A stretch of DNA of 64,000 nucleotides. Source: Palleronia salina (GTDB lineage Bacteria > Pseudomonadota > Alphaproteobacteria > Rhodobacterales > Rhodobacteraceae). The stretch is from assembly GCF_900141995.1 (NCBI RefSeq), contig NZ_FQZA01000011.1, positions 58,664 through 122,663 of the forward strand, in the 5' to 3' direction. This document shows positions 55,969-64,000 of the stretch, piece after piece. Below the pieces are notes generated by a model. The model was not told where the DNA came from. It did no database searches and saw nothing but the letters and a program-made list of their open reading frames with translations. A program made the translations under genes and the position numbers. The first letter of the stretch is position 1; the number at the start of each line of letters is the position of its first letter.

Positions 55969-56895
55969 CTACGGAAGGATCAGAAGCCACAGCCAGATCG
56001 ACAGGATCGACAGCGCCGTGGCGATCAGCACGCCCGAGGCGGCCGTGCGCCGCGCCGCGCCGTAGATGTTCGCGAAGATGTAGGCGTTGACGCCGGGCGC
56101 CATCGCGCCGGTGATGACCGCCGCGCGCAAGGCTTCCGGGCCCAACCCGAAGAGCAGCCCAAGCCCCAGGGTCAGCGCCGGATGGACCACCAGCGAGGCC
56201 ACGCAGACCAGCCCGATCAGCCGCAGGTCGCCCTCGGGCTTGTAGCGGTACAGGATGCCGCCCAGACCGAACAGCGCGGCGGGCAGCGCGGCGCGGATCA
56301 TCATCTGCAGCGCGTCGTCCAGCACCTTGGGCAGTGAAAGTCCCGTCAGGTTCACCACGAACCCCAGGCCGATCCCGATGACCAGCGAATTGTGGAACAT
56401 CGCGTTGCCGACCTTGCGCCCCAGCCCCATCAACGTGGTCTGCTTGGCACGCACCAGCTCCATGGCCGTCACGCCGACCAGGTAGCAGAAAGGCGCATGG
56501 ATCGCGATGATGGCATAGTTGAAGCGCAGGCTTTCGGCGCCGAAGGCGCGCTCGGCGATGGGCAGGCCCAGCAGCACGGTGTTCGAGAACAGCCCGCAGA
56601 ACCCGATGGCGACCGCATCCTCCCAGCCGCGCCCGAAGAAGCGCGCACCAAGAACGCCCAGCAGGAACCCCGAGGCGGCGCCCACGTAGAAGCTTGCGAG
56701 GATCGGCCACGTGAACTCGGCACCGAGGTCGAGCGTGGCGATGGCGCGGAACAGCAGGCAGGGGATGGCGAAGCCCTGCGTGAACTTCATCAGTCCTTCG
56801 ACCGCGCTGTCGGCGAACAGCCCGCGCCACACCGCCAGGTAACCCGCCCCGATCACCAGGAACACGGGCAGGATGACGTCGAGAAGGGCGCTCAT
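55969..56895 (-). CDS. AEC family transporter (auxin efflux carrier-type)
   Basis: A 308-residue inner-membrane protein with about ten hydrophobic segments, typical of the AEC family: LPVFLVIGAGYLAVWRGLF, FCGLFSNTVLLGLPIAERAFG and GAMAPGVNAYIFANIYGAA. The substrate could be a small carboxylate such as malate or malonate, as in other bacterial members. The start overlaps the MBL hydrolase stop as ATGA. The ~200 bases upstream (55780-55968) of the neighbouring PAS gene hold no ORF. Confidence 0.88.
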   Translation of the reverse strand: MSALLDVILPVFLVIGAGYLAVWRGLFADSAVEGLMKFTQGFAIPCLLFRAIATLDLGAEFTWPILASFYVGAASGFLLGVLGARFFGRGWEDAVAIGFCGLFSNTVLLGLPIAERAFGAESLRFNYAIIAIHAPFCYLVGVTAMELVRAKQTTLMGLGRKVGNAMFHNSLVIGIGLGFVVNLTGLSLPKVLDDALQMMIRAALPAALFGLGGILYRYKPEGDLRLIGLVCVASLVVHPALTLGLGLLFGLGPEALRAAVITGAMAPGVNAYIFANIYGAARRTAASGVLIATALSILSIWLWLLILP

Positions 56896-57689
56896 CCCCC
56901 TTGCGCCAGCACAAGGCCGTCATGGGCCGGGATGACGTGGTCGGGGGTCTCGTCCAGCACGGTCCGGTAATCCAGGTCCACGTGCATGTTGGTCAGGACC
57001 GCCCGGCGCGGCGCCGCGCGCGCGATCCAGTCCAGCGTGTTCGCCAGGTGCGAATGGCTGGAATGGGGCTCGCGCCGCAGGGCGTCGATGATCCAGGTGT
57101 CCAGGTCGCGCAGCTGGTCCCACGCGGCGGGCGGAATGTCCGACACGTCCGGCAGGTAGGCCATGTCGTCGATGCGGAATCCCAGCGCCTCGATCCGCCC
57201 GTGCTGCACGCGGATCGGCTCGAACGTGATCGGGCCGCCCGCCCCCTCGACGGTGACCGGCCCGTCGATCGGGTTCATGTCGAGGATCGGCGGATAGCTC
57301 GACCCCTCGGGCGTCTCGAACGCGTATTGGAACCGGGTGTAAAGGCTGGCCGTGGTGGCGGCATCGGCCCAGACCGGCAGTCGCGCCCGCATGTTGAAGA
57401 CGATCATCCGCAGGTCGTCGATCCCGTGGCAGTGATCGGCGTGGGCATGGGTGAACACGACGCCGTCCAGCCGCGCGATACCGGCATCCAGAAGTTGCGA
57501 CCGCAGGTCCGGAGACGCGTCGACGAGCACCTGCGTGGTGCCTTCGCTGCCCTCCCGTTCGACCAGGATGGAACACCGCCGCCTTGCATTGCGCGGCTCG
57601 TTCGGGTCGCAATCGCCCCAAAGTCCGCCCAGACGCGGCACGCCGCCGGAGGACCCGCAGCCTAGGATTGTGACGCGCAGATCGCTCAT
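56892..57689 (-). CDS. MBL-fold metallo-hydrolase (PhnP-like)
   Basis: A 265-residue metallo-beta-lactamase-fold protein. The metal-binding motif THAHADHCHGIDD is present, with VTILGCGSSGGVPRLGG at the N-terminus (typical of the PhnP/RNase Z-related group) and further His residues (HMDVDLDYRT-like NMHVDLDYRT). Likely a phosphodiesterase, possibly on cyclic phosphates. ATG 57689 overlaps the tatD stop. Confidence 0.9.
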   Translation of the reverse strand: MSDLRVTILGCGSSGGVPRLGGLWGDCDPNEPRNARRRCSILVEREGSEGTTQVLVDASPDLRSQLLDAGIARLDGVVFTHAHADHCHGIDDLRMIVFNMRARLPVWADAATTASLYTRFQYAFETPEGSSYPPILDMNPIDGPVTVEGAGGPITFEPIRVQHGRIEALGFRIDDMAYLPDVSDIPPAAWDQLRDLDTWIIDALRREPHSSHSHLANTLDWIARAAPRRAVLTNMHVDLDYRTVLDETPDHVIPAHDGLVLAQGG

Positions 57690-58480
57690 GCCTTTCCCCA
57701 CGCCGCCGCCTTCGCGAAGAGCCGGTCGAAATTCGCCTCGGTCGCCTTGGCGAAATCGGCGTAGTCCAGCCCGAAGACCTCGGCGCCCACGCGCGCGGTG
57801 TGGGCGGTGTAGGCCGGTTCGTTGCGCTTGCCGCGATGGGGCGGGGGCGCAAGGTACGGGCTGTCGGTTTCCACAAGGATCCGGTCCAGCGGCGCGGCGG
57901 CGAAGATGTCCCGCAGCTCTTGCGATTTCTTGAACGCGGCGATGCCCGACATGGACAGGTAGAAGCCAAGCTCCAGCGCGGTTTCGGCCAGGGCCGCCCC
58001 GGAGGAGAAGCAGTGCATGACGCAGGAATAGCTGCCGGCCGCGTGCTCCTCGGACAGGATGCGGGCCATGTCGTCGTCGGCGTCGCGGGCGTGGATGATC
58101 AGCGGCAGGCCGGTCTGGCGCGCGGCCTCGATATGGATGCGCAGGCTTTCGCGCTGCACCGCCGCGCTGTCGCCGGTGTAATGGTAATCCAGCCCCGTCT
58201 CGCCGATGCCGACCATCTTGGGGTGCCGGGCGAGCGTCAGCAGGTCGTCGACGCTTGCCATGGGCTCGGACGCGGCGCTCATGGGGTGGGTGCCCGCGGC
58301 CCAGAAGACGGGATCATGCGCCTCGGCGATGGCGCGGACCTGGTCGGCCTGCCGCAGCTTGGTGCAGATCGTGACCATCCGGGCCACGCCCGCCTCGCGC
58401 GCGCTGGCGACGATGGCGTCGCGTTCGCCCTCGAAATCGGGAAAATCCAGGTGGCAATGGCTGTCAGTGATGGTGGTCAT
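57686..58480 (-). CDS. tatD: TatD family metal-dependent DNase
   Basis: A 264-residue TIM-barrel hydrolase with TatD signatures: ITDSHCHLDFPDF, VGIGETGLDYHY, PLIIHARDADDD, HCFSSGA and LVETDSPYLAP. TatD proteins have 3'-5' exonuclease or DNA-repair roles. It sits in the holB-tatD-MBL order common in bacteria, with ATGA coupling to the MBL gene. Confidence 0.94.
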   Translation of the reverse strand: MTTITDSHCHLDFPDFEGERDAIVASAREAGVARMVTICTKLRQADQVRAIAEAHDPVFWAAGTHPMSAASEPMASVDDLLTLARHPKMVGIGETGLDYHYTGDSAAVQRESLRIHIEAARQTGLPLIIHARDADDDMARILSEEHAAGSYSCVMHCFSSGAALAETALELGFYLSMSGIAAFKKSQELRDIFAAAPLDRILVETDSPYLAPPPHRGKRNEPAYTAHTARVGAEVFGLDYADFAKATEANFDRLFAKAAAWGKA

Positions 58481-58511
58481 CGGGCCCCGTGTCCGTCCTA
58501 CGGGCGGCTAG

Positions 58512-59636
58512 TTAGCGCGAAAGGATCGCGCGGCCCGTGTCGTTCAGCGTGAGGCCCGTATCGAGTATGAGCGTGGAGGGGTCAAGGTTCACCGCCCGCC
58601 CATGTGCCAGCCGCGCCGCCACGCTTTGGTGCAATGTCGCCCACTCCCGCGCGGCCCGTGGGTCGGGCGACAGGCGGGCCAGCATGTCCGCCTCGCCCTT
58701 GGCTGCCTCGGCCTCGGGCGGGGCACCGGCGCCCGCGCGGGCCAGACGTGCGATCAGCAGGTCGATGAGCCGCACCAGCGTGTCGAGCTTGGCCAGTCCC
58801 ACGTTGCCCGCCAGCCCCTGCGACAGCGCCACCAGCCCTTGCCGGTCCATGTCCGGACACCCGCGCATCAGCGCCACCAGCCGCGCATATGTGGCCGGCC
58901 CGTTCTCATGCAGAAGGCGTGCCGCTTCGCCAACCGATCCCTCGGCCAGCTGCGCCATGACCATCTCGGGTACATCCGTCTGCAACCCCGCCTGTTCGAG
59001 CGCGGCGCCCAGGTCCGCGGGACCCAGCGGCGCACAGCCCAGCGTCCGGCAGCGCGACCGGATCGTCGGCAGCAGCCGCGCGGGCGCGTGGCAGACCAGC
59101 AGGAAGGTGGTCAGGGCAGGGGGCTCTTCCAAGAGCTTCAGGATGGCGTTCTGGGTCGCCACGTTCATCTGGTCGGCGCTGTCGATCAGCACCACCCGCC
59201 GCCCGCCATCCGCGGCCGAGAGATGCAGGAAGGATTTCAGCTTGCGCGCGGTATCGACCGTGATGTCGCGGCGCGGCGTGCCGGTCTGCGGGTTCACGGT
59301 GGGCCGCGTGAGGAACAGCCGCGGCTCGCCCAGGGATGCCACGCGCGCGACCACGGGGTGATCTTCGGGCGTGTCCAGGCTGTCCGGCGCGGCGGGTGCG
59401 AACATGCCGCCGTCCCCCTCGGGCTGCGACAGCAGGAACCGCGCGATGCGCCAGGCCAGCGTGGCCTTGCCGATGCCACGCGGCCCGGTCAGCAGCCAGG
59501 CGTGGTGCAGCGTGCCCGCGTTGTAGGCGTCGAGGATCGCGGTCTCGGCCCTGTCTTGGCCGAACAGCCGCGCGGTGTGGCGCGGGTGGGGCACGCCCTC
59601 GACGCGGTCGGGTTCGTATTGCTCTTCCTCGCTCAT
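58512..59636 (-). CDS. holB: DNA polymerase III subunit delta'
   Basis: A 374-residue AAA+ clamp-loader subunit. It has the N-terminal LFGQDRAETAILDAYNAGTLHHAWLLTGPRGIGKATLAWRIA, where the P-loop is GPRGIGKAT, then LIDSADQMNVATQNAILKLLEEPP and SRCRTL. The Zn-finger region of E. coli delta' is not obvious. It overlaps tmk by ATGA, a conserved holB-tmk pairing. Confidence 0.94.
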   Translation of the reverse strand: MSEEEQYEPDRVEGVPHPRHTARLFGQDRAETAILDAYNAGTLHHAWLLTGPRGIGKATLAWRIARFLLSQPEGDGGMFAPAAPDSLDTPEDHPVVARVASLGEPRLFLTRPTVNPQTGTPRRDITVDTARKLKSFLHLSAADGGRRVVLIDSADQMNVATQNAILKLLEEPPALTTFLLVCHAPARLLPTIRSRCRTLGCAPLGPADLGAALEQAGLQTDVPEMVMAQLAEGSVGEAARLLHENGPATYARLVALMRGCPDMDRQGLVALSQGLAGNVGLAKLDTLVRLIDLLIARLARAGAGAPPEAEAAKGEADMLARLSPDPRAAREWATLHQSVAARLAHGRAVNLDPSTLILDTGLTLNDTGRAILSR

Positions 59637-60247
59637 GGCAGCGCGGCCCAGACGTCCCGCGCCACGGCCTCGGCCGCGCGGTCTCCGTCGATGACGCGGA
59701 AGCGATGGGGCGCCTCCTTTGCCAGGGCGAGAAAGCCCGCGCGCATCCTTGCCTGCATCTCGGCGCCGAAGCTCTCGAACCGTTCCTCGACGCCTTGCCT
59801 CCCCAATGCGCGGGCGAGGCCGGTCTCGGGGTCCATGTCGATCAGGAAGGTGCGGTCGGGCTCGATGCCGATCATCATGTCGTGGAGCGCGTCGACCTGC
59901 GCCCGCAGATCGGCCCGCGACAGCCCCTGGTACATGCGCGTGCTGTCGGCGAAGCGATCGCAGATCACGGTGGCGCCGCGCGCCAGCGCGGGCCGGATCA
60001 GCCGTTCCAGGTGGTCACGGCGCGCGGCGGTGAAAAGCAGCAATTCGCATTCGGCGGACCAGCGGTCGGGATCGCCTTCCAAGACCAGGCGGCGGATTTC
60101 CTCGGCGCCGGGCGATCCGCCCGGTTCCCGCGTGAGCACGACCTCGCGCCCCTCGGCACGCAGCCGGTCGGCGAGCATCCGCGCCTGTGTGGATTTGCCC
60201 GACCCGTCGATGCCCTCGAAGCTCAGGAACAGGCCGTCCTGCGTCAC
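59633..60247 (-). CDS. tmk: Thymidylate kinase
   Basis: Phosphorylates dTMP to dTDP. The 204-residue length is standard. P-loop FEGIDGSGKSTQARML, the TREPGGSPGAEEIR motif, DRFADSTRMYQG and ERFESFG (LID-type) are all present. It overlaps dacA by ATGA and holB by ATGA. Confidence 0.96.
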   Translation of the reverse strand: MTQDGLFLSFEGIDGSGKSTQARMLADRLRAEGREVVLTREPGGSPGAEEIRRLVLEGDPDRWSAECELLLFTAARRDHLERLIRPALARGATVICDRFADSTRMYQGLSRADLRAQVDALHDMMIGIEPDRTFLIDMDPETGLARALGRQGVEERFESFGAEMQARMRAGFLALAKEAPHRFRVIDGDRAAEAVARDVWAALP

Positions 60248-61467
60248 TGGGGCGTGACGGCCGCTGCGGCGTCGGCGACGGCTTCTTCGGCGGCGGCCGC
60301 AAGCTCATCGGCGCCGGTCGCGCCCAGCAACTGGCGGAACAGCACGCCGGCCGCCGTCTTCAGCCGCGGAACGAAGCCCGCCGCGGACACGGCCCGGTCG
60401 GCCAGGAGCGGCATCTCGGTGTCGGGAAGCCCTTCGACCTTGATGACCAGCGTGCCGATCTGCTGGCCTTCGGCGATGGGGGCCTGGATGGGGCCGGTGA
60501 ACACCGCCTCGGCCACCACGTTGTCCTGCGACAGGGCGGGGATCAGCATCTCGGCGTCGTTGGCCGCCACGAGACCCACCTGCGCGGTGTTGCCCAGCCA
60601 GACGTCCGCCATCGCCACGGACTGTCCCTTGGACACGACCTGGCGTTCGACGAACTGGCGGAAGGCCCAGCTGACCATGCGCTCGGCTTCCTCGGCGCGC
60701 GCCTTCTCGGAGTCGAGCCCCGAGATCACGAAGACCACGCGCCGGTCGCCCTGCGCCGCCGAGCCGACCAGCCCGTAGCCCGCTTCCTGGGTGTGCCCGG
60801 TCTTCAGCCCGTCCGCGCCGATCCCCAGCCCCAGAAGGGGGTTGCGGTTGTTGTGGTTCGCGGGAACGCGCCCGTCATATTCGAAGATCGTCTGCGCGAA
60901 ATACCCGTAGAGATCCGGAAACTCGGTGATCAGCCGCGTGGCGAGGATGCCCAGGTCGTGCATGGACATGCGGTGGTTCGGGTTCGGCCAGCCCGAGGCG
61001 TTGGCGAAGGTCGATTGGGTCATGCCCAGGTCGCGGGCACGCGCCGTCATCTGGCGGGCGAAGGCATCTTCGCTGCCGGCCAGGCCCTCGGCCACCACGA
61101 CGCAGGCGTCGTTGCCCGACTGCACGATGATGCCCTGGATCAGCTCTTCGACCGTGGGGCGGTCGTTCTCGGTCAGGTACATGGAGGACCCGCCCAGCGC
61201 GGCGGCGCGCGACGACACGCCAAAGCGCGTGTCCATGCTCACGCGGCCATCGCGCAGAGCCTCGAACAGCATGTTCAGGGTCATCAGCTTCGACATGGAG
61301 GCGGGCGGCAGGGGCACGTCGGCGTTCTTCTCCATCAGCACCGTGCCGGTGCCCACGTCATAAACCCAGGCGGATCCGGCGCGGGTGTCGAACTCGGCCT
61401 GCGCCAGGGCGGCGCCGGCCATCATGATGGCCGGGACGGCCCAAAGGATCCGGAACAGGCGTGTCAT
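60244..61467 (-). CDS. D-alanyl-D-alanine carboxypeptidase (DacA type)
   Basis: A 407-residue penicillin-binding protein 5-type carboxypeptidase that trims peptidoglycan stem pentapeptides. Signal peptide MTRLFRILWAVPAIMMAGAALAQ; SxxK motif S57-K60 (PASMSKLM), SGN in IIVQSGNDACV and KTG in DGLKTGHTQ. The C-terminus is Ala-rich and could be a membrane anchor. ATG 61467 is chosen; a 765-codon frame that includes the upstream SPOR gene's antisense is not used. Ends in ATGA overlap with tmk. Confidence 0.94.
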   Translation of the reverse strand: MTRLFRILWAVPAIMMAGAALAQAEFDTRAGSAWVYDVGTGTVLMEKNADVPLPPASMSKLMTLNMLFEALRDGRVSMDTRFGVSSRAAALGGSSMYLTENDRPTVEELIQGIIVQSGNDACVVVAEGLAGSEDAFARQMTARARDLGMTQSTFANASGWPNPNHRMSMHDLGILATRLITEFPDLYGYFAQTIFEYDGRVPANHNNRNPLLGLGIGADGLKTGHTQEAGYGLVGSAAQGDRRVVFVISGLDSEKARAEEAERMVSWAFRQFVERQVVSKGQSVAMADVWLGNTAQVGLVAANDAEMLIPALSQDNVVAEAVFTGPIQAPIAEGQQIGTLVIKVEGLPDTEMPLLADRAVSAAGFVPRLKTAAGVLFRQLLGATGADELAAAAEEAVADAAAAVTPQ

Positions 61468-61514
61468 CTGGTGGCCCTTTCGTAGCGGCGTTTGACGAGT
61501 CGGAAACCGGTGTA

Positions 61515-62360
61515 TCAGCCCGACACGTAATAGGCATCCTCGAAGCCCAGCTCTTTCACTTTCGCGAGAACGGCGGCGCGGTCGGCGCTGTTGGTCGAGG
61601 GGCCGACGATCACGCGGTAGAAGGTCTTGCCTTGGGTGGTCTGCTCTTTCACCGTCGGCACGACCCCGATGCCGCGCAGGGATTGCGCGGTGTTCTGGGC
61701 GTTGTCCTGCACGCTGAAAATGCCGATCTGGATGAAGGGCTTGTCGAGGCTCGAAACGGGGCGCGCCGCCGCGGTCTCGGCCGGCTGGCTGGCCGGCGTT
61801 TCGCTGGCGGCGGGCGCGTCCAGCGACTGGGCCGCGATCGTGTCGGGGGCCGACAGGCTCTCGGTATCGGCCTCGGCCGCGCCCGTCTCGGGCGTCACGG
61901 TGGCCTCGGTCGTCGCCGGCTCGGCCGCGGACTCCTCGCGCCGCAGCGCGGTCACGTTCAGCGTGACCGGTGCACCCGCCAGCATGCCAAGCGCCTCGGC
62001 CGCGTCCGAGCTGACCTGCAACCGGGGGCCCGGGTTCTCGCGCTCGCGGCGGAACAGGGCACCGATCACGAAGTTGCCGTTGCTTTCGTTGCGGATGATC
62101 ACGCGCTCGGGTTCGTCCACGTCGGGATGGGCGACCCAGACGCCGCCCAGCGACGGCCGGCCGTCCCACAGGCCCGGCTCGGTCACCTGGAACACCTCGG
62201 GTGCCTCGACGTCGCGCTCGACCAGTTCGGTGGTGCGGCCCGCGGGCGCCGCGTCGTCGCCGCCCCCGCCGAAGGGCCCGTCGCCGCCGACGCATGCCGC
62301 AAGGGCAAGGCCCGCCACGGTCAGGGAGAGCGGTCGGAAAATGGATCGCGTGAAATTCAT
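61515..62360 (-). CDS. RlpA-like SPOR-domain lipoprotein
   Basis: A 281-residue lipoprotein (lipobox LAAC, lipidated Cys at about 22). It contains a septal-ring-lipoprotein-like double-psi beta-barrel region (GLWDGRPSLGGVWVAHPDVDEPERVIIRN) and a C-terminal SPOR domain (FIQIGIFSVQDNAQNTAQSLRGIG, TFYRVIVGP) that binds denuded glycan at the septum. It is 47 bases before the dacA start, so the two peptidoglycan genes are probably cotranscribed. The Asp/His active-site of RlpA is not verified. ATG 62360 is chosen for the lipobox. Confidence 0.85.
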   Translation of the reverse strand: MNFTRSIFRPLSLTVAGLALAACVGGDGPFGGGGDDAAPAGRTTELVERDVEAPEVFQVTEPGLWDGRPSLGGVWVAHPDVDEPERVIIRNESNGNFVIGALFRRERENPGPRLQVSSDAAEALGMLAGAPVTLNVTALRREESAAEPATTEATVTPETGAAEADTESLSAPDTIAAQSLDAPAASETPASQPAETAAARPVSSLDKPFIQIGIFSVQDNAQNTAQSLRGIGVVPTVKEQTTQGKTFYRVIVGPSTNSADRAAVLAKVKELGFEDAYYVSG

Positions 62361-62550
62361 GCCTGTCCTCGAACCGGCGGCGCGCGGCCGCCTGAGATGT
62401 CCTGATTGCTGCCCGATCGGCCCTTGGCGGGCCTTTTGACGTTGATGATAGCGGCTCCGCCCCGCGCTGCAAAGCACTTCGCGCCCGCCCGCGCGATTTC
62501 ACGCCGCGACCCTTCCCATCGCGCCGCCGAGACGCTAGCACGGCCGCGTC

Positions 62551-62640
62551 GGAGGAGTGGCAGAGTGGTCGATTGCACCGGTCTTGAAAACCGACGTAGG
62601 TGAAAGCCTACCGTGGGTTCGAATCCCACCTCCTCCGCCA
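62551..62640 (+). tRNA. tRNA-Ser (anticodon UGA)
   Basis: Acceptor GGAGGAG / CTCCTCC, discriminator G and encoded CCA. Anticodon loop CTTGAAA gives UGA. The long variable arm (GTAGGTGAAAGCCTAC) is class II, as for serine, and the T-loop is GGTTCGAATCC. DNA downstream becomes AT-rich with accessory genes, so this tRNA probably served as an integration site. Confidence 0.96.
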
Positions 62641-62753
62641 AATACCATGTTTTAATCCAATATGTTGTTTTTGTTGATTTTTCAAGGAGGGTTCTTGGTG
62701 CATTCCACCCACGTTTACCACCCACGAAAACAGTTGAGAACAGAGACAGTCCA

Positions 62754-63515
62754 ATGCTGCTTGGTAGCGTGAACACCTCCGTGGCAGTGAACGGCCTCTA
62801 CATCCTAGCCAGGGATTTGCAGAGCAATCTCGGTCACTACAGCTTCAACCTATTTGCATCGACCCACGACGAGACCCACAGGGTTCGCTTGTTGGGCTCA
62901 GCGACGCCGCTATAATATCGAGAGCACTTCCTTGTGCTTTGCACAGGCCATCACATCAGTGACGTCGATCCTGAGGACATAAGCATGCTTACCGAGGATT
63001 GTGAGTTCGCGGTCACCTCTTCGGGCTACACTGCACCTATGATCGGCCCTGAGGGTGCGGAGCACGACCTACAAGATATCGTAATCTTCAACTTTTCCGA
63101 CGCTTGCGATGAACATCCTAAACTCAAACATCGGTTCTTCAGGCTTGGGGCGTTCCCGCCTGACTGCTTCAGTGACGCAATCGTTGCGGTCCTCAACTAC
63201 GGCTACCCTTCGATGGATCAGGTCAATGAGCTAGATGAGAAAAAGCACATCGGCTCCCTGCGAAGGTCCACGACGCTTAAACCGTACGGTCAACCGCACG
63301 ACCCAACCCTCCTACACCTAAAGCCCCTGAAAGAACTATCTTTCGACCCGGACGGTCTAAGCGGTGGTCCGAATTTTGTGGTCCAATCTTCAAACGACGA
63401 CTTTCAAGTATATTTCGCAGGGATCACCGTCCGAGCAGGAAAACATGACCTTTATCTGGTGAAGAGTGGATTCATTAGACGTTTGCTAGACGCCTCAATC
63501 GACCTGAGAGCCTAG
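62754..63515 (+). pseudogene. Trypsin-like serine protease gene with in-frame stop
   Basis: A 254-codon frame broken by TAA at 62913-62915. Read through, it gives a trypsin-fold protein: LLGSATPL-stop-YREHFLVLCTGHHISD (catalytic His in a TGHH context), HDLQDIVIFNF (Asp) and DPDGLSGGPNFVV, which carries the GxSGG catalytic Ser. Codons and base composition are much less GC-rich than elsewhere. The downstream part could restart at GTG 62934 but would lack the first beta-strand, so a loss-of-function allele or recoding are the options. Upstream there is no strong ribosome-binding site at ATG 62754. Confidence 0.65.
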
Positions 63516-63658
63516 TAACAAACCTCTTTCTGATCGCGGCCTGATCGATACCCCAACTACGTCGGTCAATATCTGGGTTCTCTTCGCTACCAAGTCTGAA
63601 GGAAGATAGAGAGGGTGCCACGTGCGAGTCGGGGAACTTCCGGCAGAAAGACTTGAGC

Positions 63659-64000
63659 TGCCCCAACCGAGTGGTCCAGGTTGATTGTTAGTGCATCGCT
63701 GGTCGCCGGTCGACGGCTATGATGCTCTCCGGCGCCGGAGGCCTGTAGCCCAAGGCGCTGTGGGGCCGGACGGTATTGTAGTGGCGACGCCACCGCTCGA
63801 TGAGGATCTGGGCCTCACGGAGCGAATAGAAAACCTCTCCGTCGAGCAGCTCGTTGCGGAATCGAGCGTTGAAGCTTTCGCAGTAGCCGTTCTCCCAAGG
63901 TGAGCCAGGCTCGATGTAGGCGGTCTTGGCACCGACGGCGCCGATCCAGTCGCGGACCTTCAGAGCAACAAATTCGGCACCGTTGTCGGACCTTATAAAC
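63659..64000 (-). mobile_element. 3' end of an IS3-family insertion sequence
   Basis: The transposase gene is followed on its 3' side by TGCCCCAACCGAGTGGTCCA (plus strand), which ends at TG on this side as IS3-family terminal repeats do. The rest of the element lies beyond the window. The boundary at 63659 is my reading of the terminal TG and not proven. Confidence 0.65.
63688..63999 (-). CDS. IS3-family transposase OrfB, C-terminal part (window edge)
   Basis: The 104 visible codons encode the C-terminal DDE domain: FIRSDNGAEFVA (second Asp region), AYIEPGSPWENGYCESFN and RFRNELLDGE (catalytic Glu in ENGYCES), then HYNTVRPHSALGYRPPAPE. The N-terminal part lies beyond position 64000, so this entry is incomplete. 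The stop is TAA at 63688-63690. It belongs to the rve-integrase type of IS3 transposases. Confidence 0.9.
   Translation of the reverse strand, partial: FIRSDNGAEFVALKVRDWIGAVGAKTAYIEPGSPWENGYCESFNARFRNELLDGEVFYSLREAQILIERWRRHYNTVRPHSALGYRPPAPESIIAVDRRPAMH

Noticed and set aside
62698..62769. 24-codon ORF starting GTG after AAGGAGG at 62684
   Set aside because: It has a good ribosome-binding site but runs into a stop after 24 codons in a different frame from the protease gene; no reason to treat it as real, though it may be the remains of a start region.
62913..62915. Stop-codon recoding as an explanation for the in-frame TAA
   Set aside because: No selenocysteine or pyrrolysine signal uses TAA, no suppressor tRNA is visible and the gene is in a decaying region; a mutation is simpler.

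Overview
The window is a high-GC, gene-dense chromosomal stretch from an alphaproteobacterium, most likely a Rhodobacteraceae (Roseobacter-group) member. The evidence is the gene content and order: a paired RsmB-type methyltransferase, heparinase II/III protein, purH, lspA, DUF3035 lipoprotein and two M16 peptidases; the polyamine ABC operon with an oversized permease; a four-helix-type subunit IV of aa3 oxidase; SDHAF4/DUF1674; and short intergenic AGGTATTT..GAAAGATGAAG repeats of a kind I associate with this family. Translational coupling through ATGA-type overlaps is very common throughout.

Layout. 0-5 kb: an acidic hypothetical protein, a minus-strand block DUF1643-truB-phosphodiester glycosidase-rbfA, then dapB, a small secreted protein and the SDH assembly factor. 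5-17 kb: a plus-strand housekeeping run (RsmB-like, heparinase-like, purH, lspA, lipoprotein, two M16 peptidases, mutL, rmuC). 17-20.5 kb: a flavin amine oxidase/DUF1365/DUF3833/SDR set of probable lipid-modification genes. 20.5-23.4 kb: two saccharopine-dehydrogenase-like genes and a histidine phosphatase. 23.5-27.6 kb: an orphan molybdenum formate dehydrogenase alpha subunit and a DUF481 outer-membrane protein.

27.7-38.3 kb is a branched-chain-amino-acid-type (HAAT) ABC transporter operon enclosed by two acyl/aryl-CoA ligase genes, so the substrate is probably an aromatic or fatty acid that is activated on entry. This operon has been invaded: three hypothetical genes sit between livG and livH, the 5' end of livH occurs twice (31834 and 32454), and the inserted ORFs are chained by identical-format 8-nt ATGNNTGA overlaps. 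38.3-41.3 kb holds a catalytically dead caspase-fold/peptidoglycan-binding protein, a DUF6173 protein, oxidase subunit IV and a lipoprotein. 41.3-47.2 kb carries azlCD and a molybdenum cofactor operon fdhD-mobA-mobB-(DUF429::moeA fusion) with consecutive TTG starts, which probably serves the formate dehydrogenase at 23.6 kb, and lipB. 47.3-55.2 kb: a peptidoglycan-binding protein, tRNA-Leu(GAG), gph and a spermidine/putrescine-type ABC operon with a DUF1330 gene inside it. 55.2-62.4 kb: a minus-strand run (PAS protein; AEC carrier, MBL hydrolase, tatD, holB, tmk, D-Ala-D-Ala carboxypeptidase, RlpA/SPOR lipoprotein).

From tRNA-Ser(UGA) at 62551 to the window end the sequence becomes AT-richer and accessory: a trypsin-like serine protease gene interrupted by an in-frame TAA, then the 3' part of an IS3-family insertion sequence. 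This is the likely edge of a genomic island integrated beside the tRNA. No CRISPR array, rRNA or replication origin was seen. All assignments are from reading the sequence and remembered family features; no database search was run.
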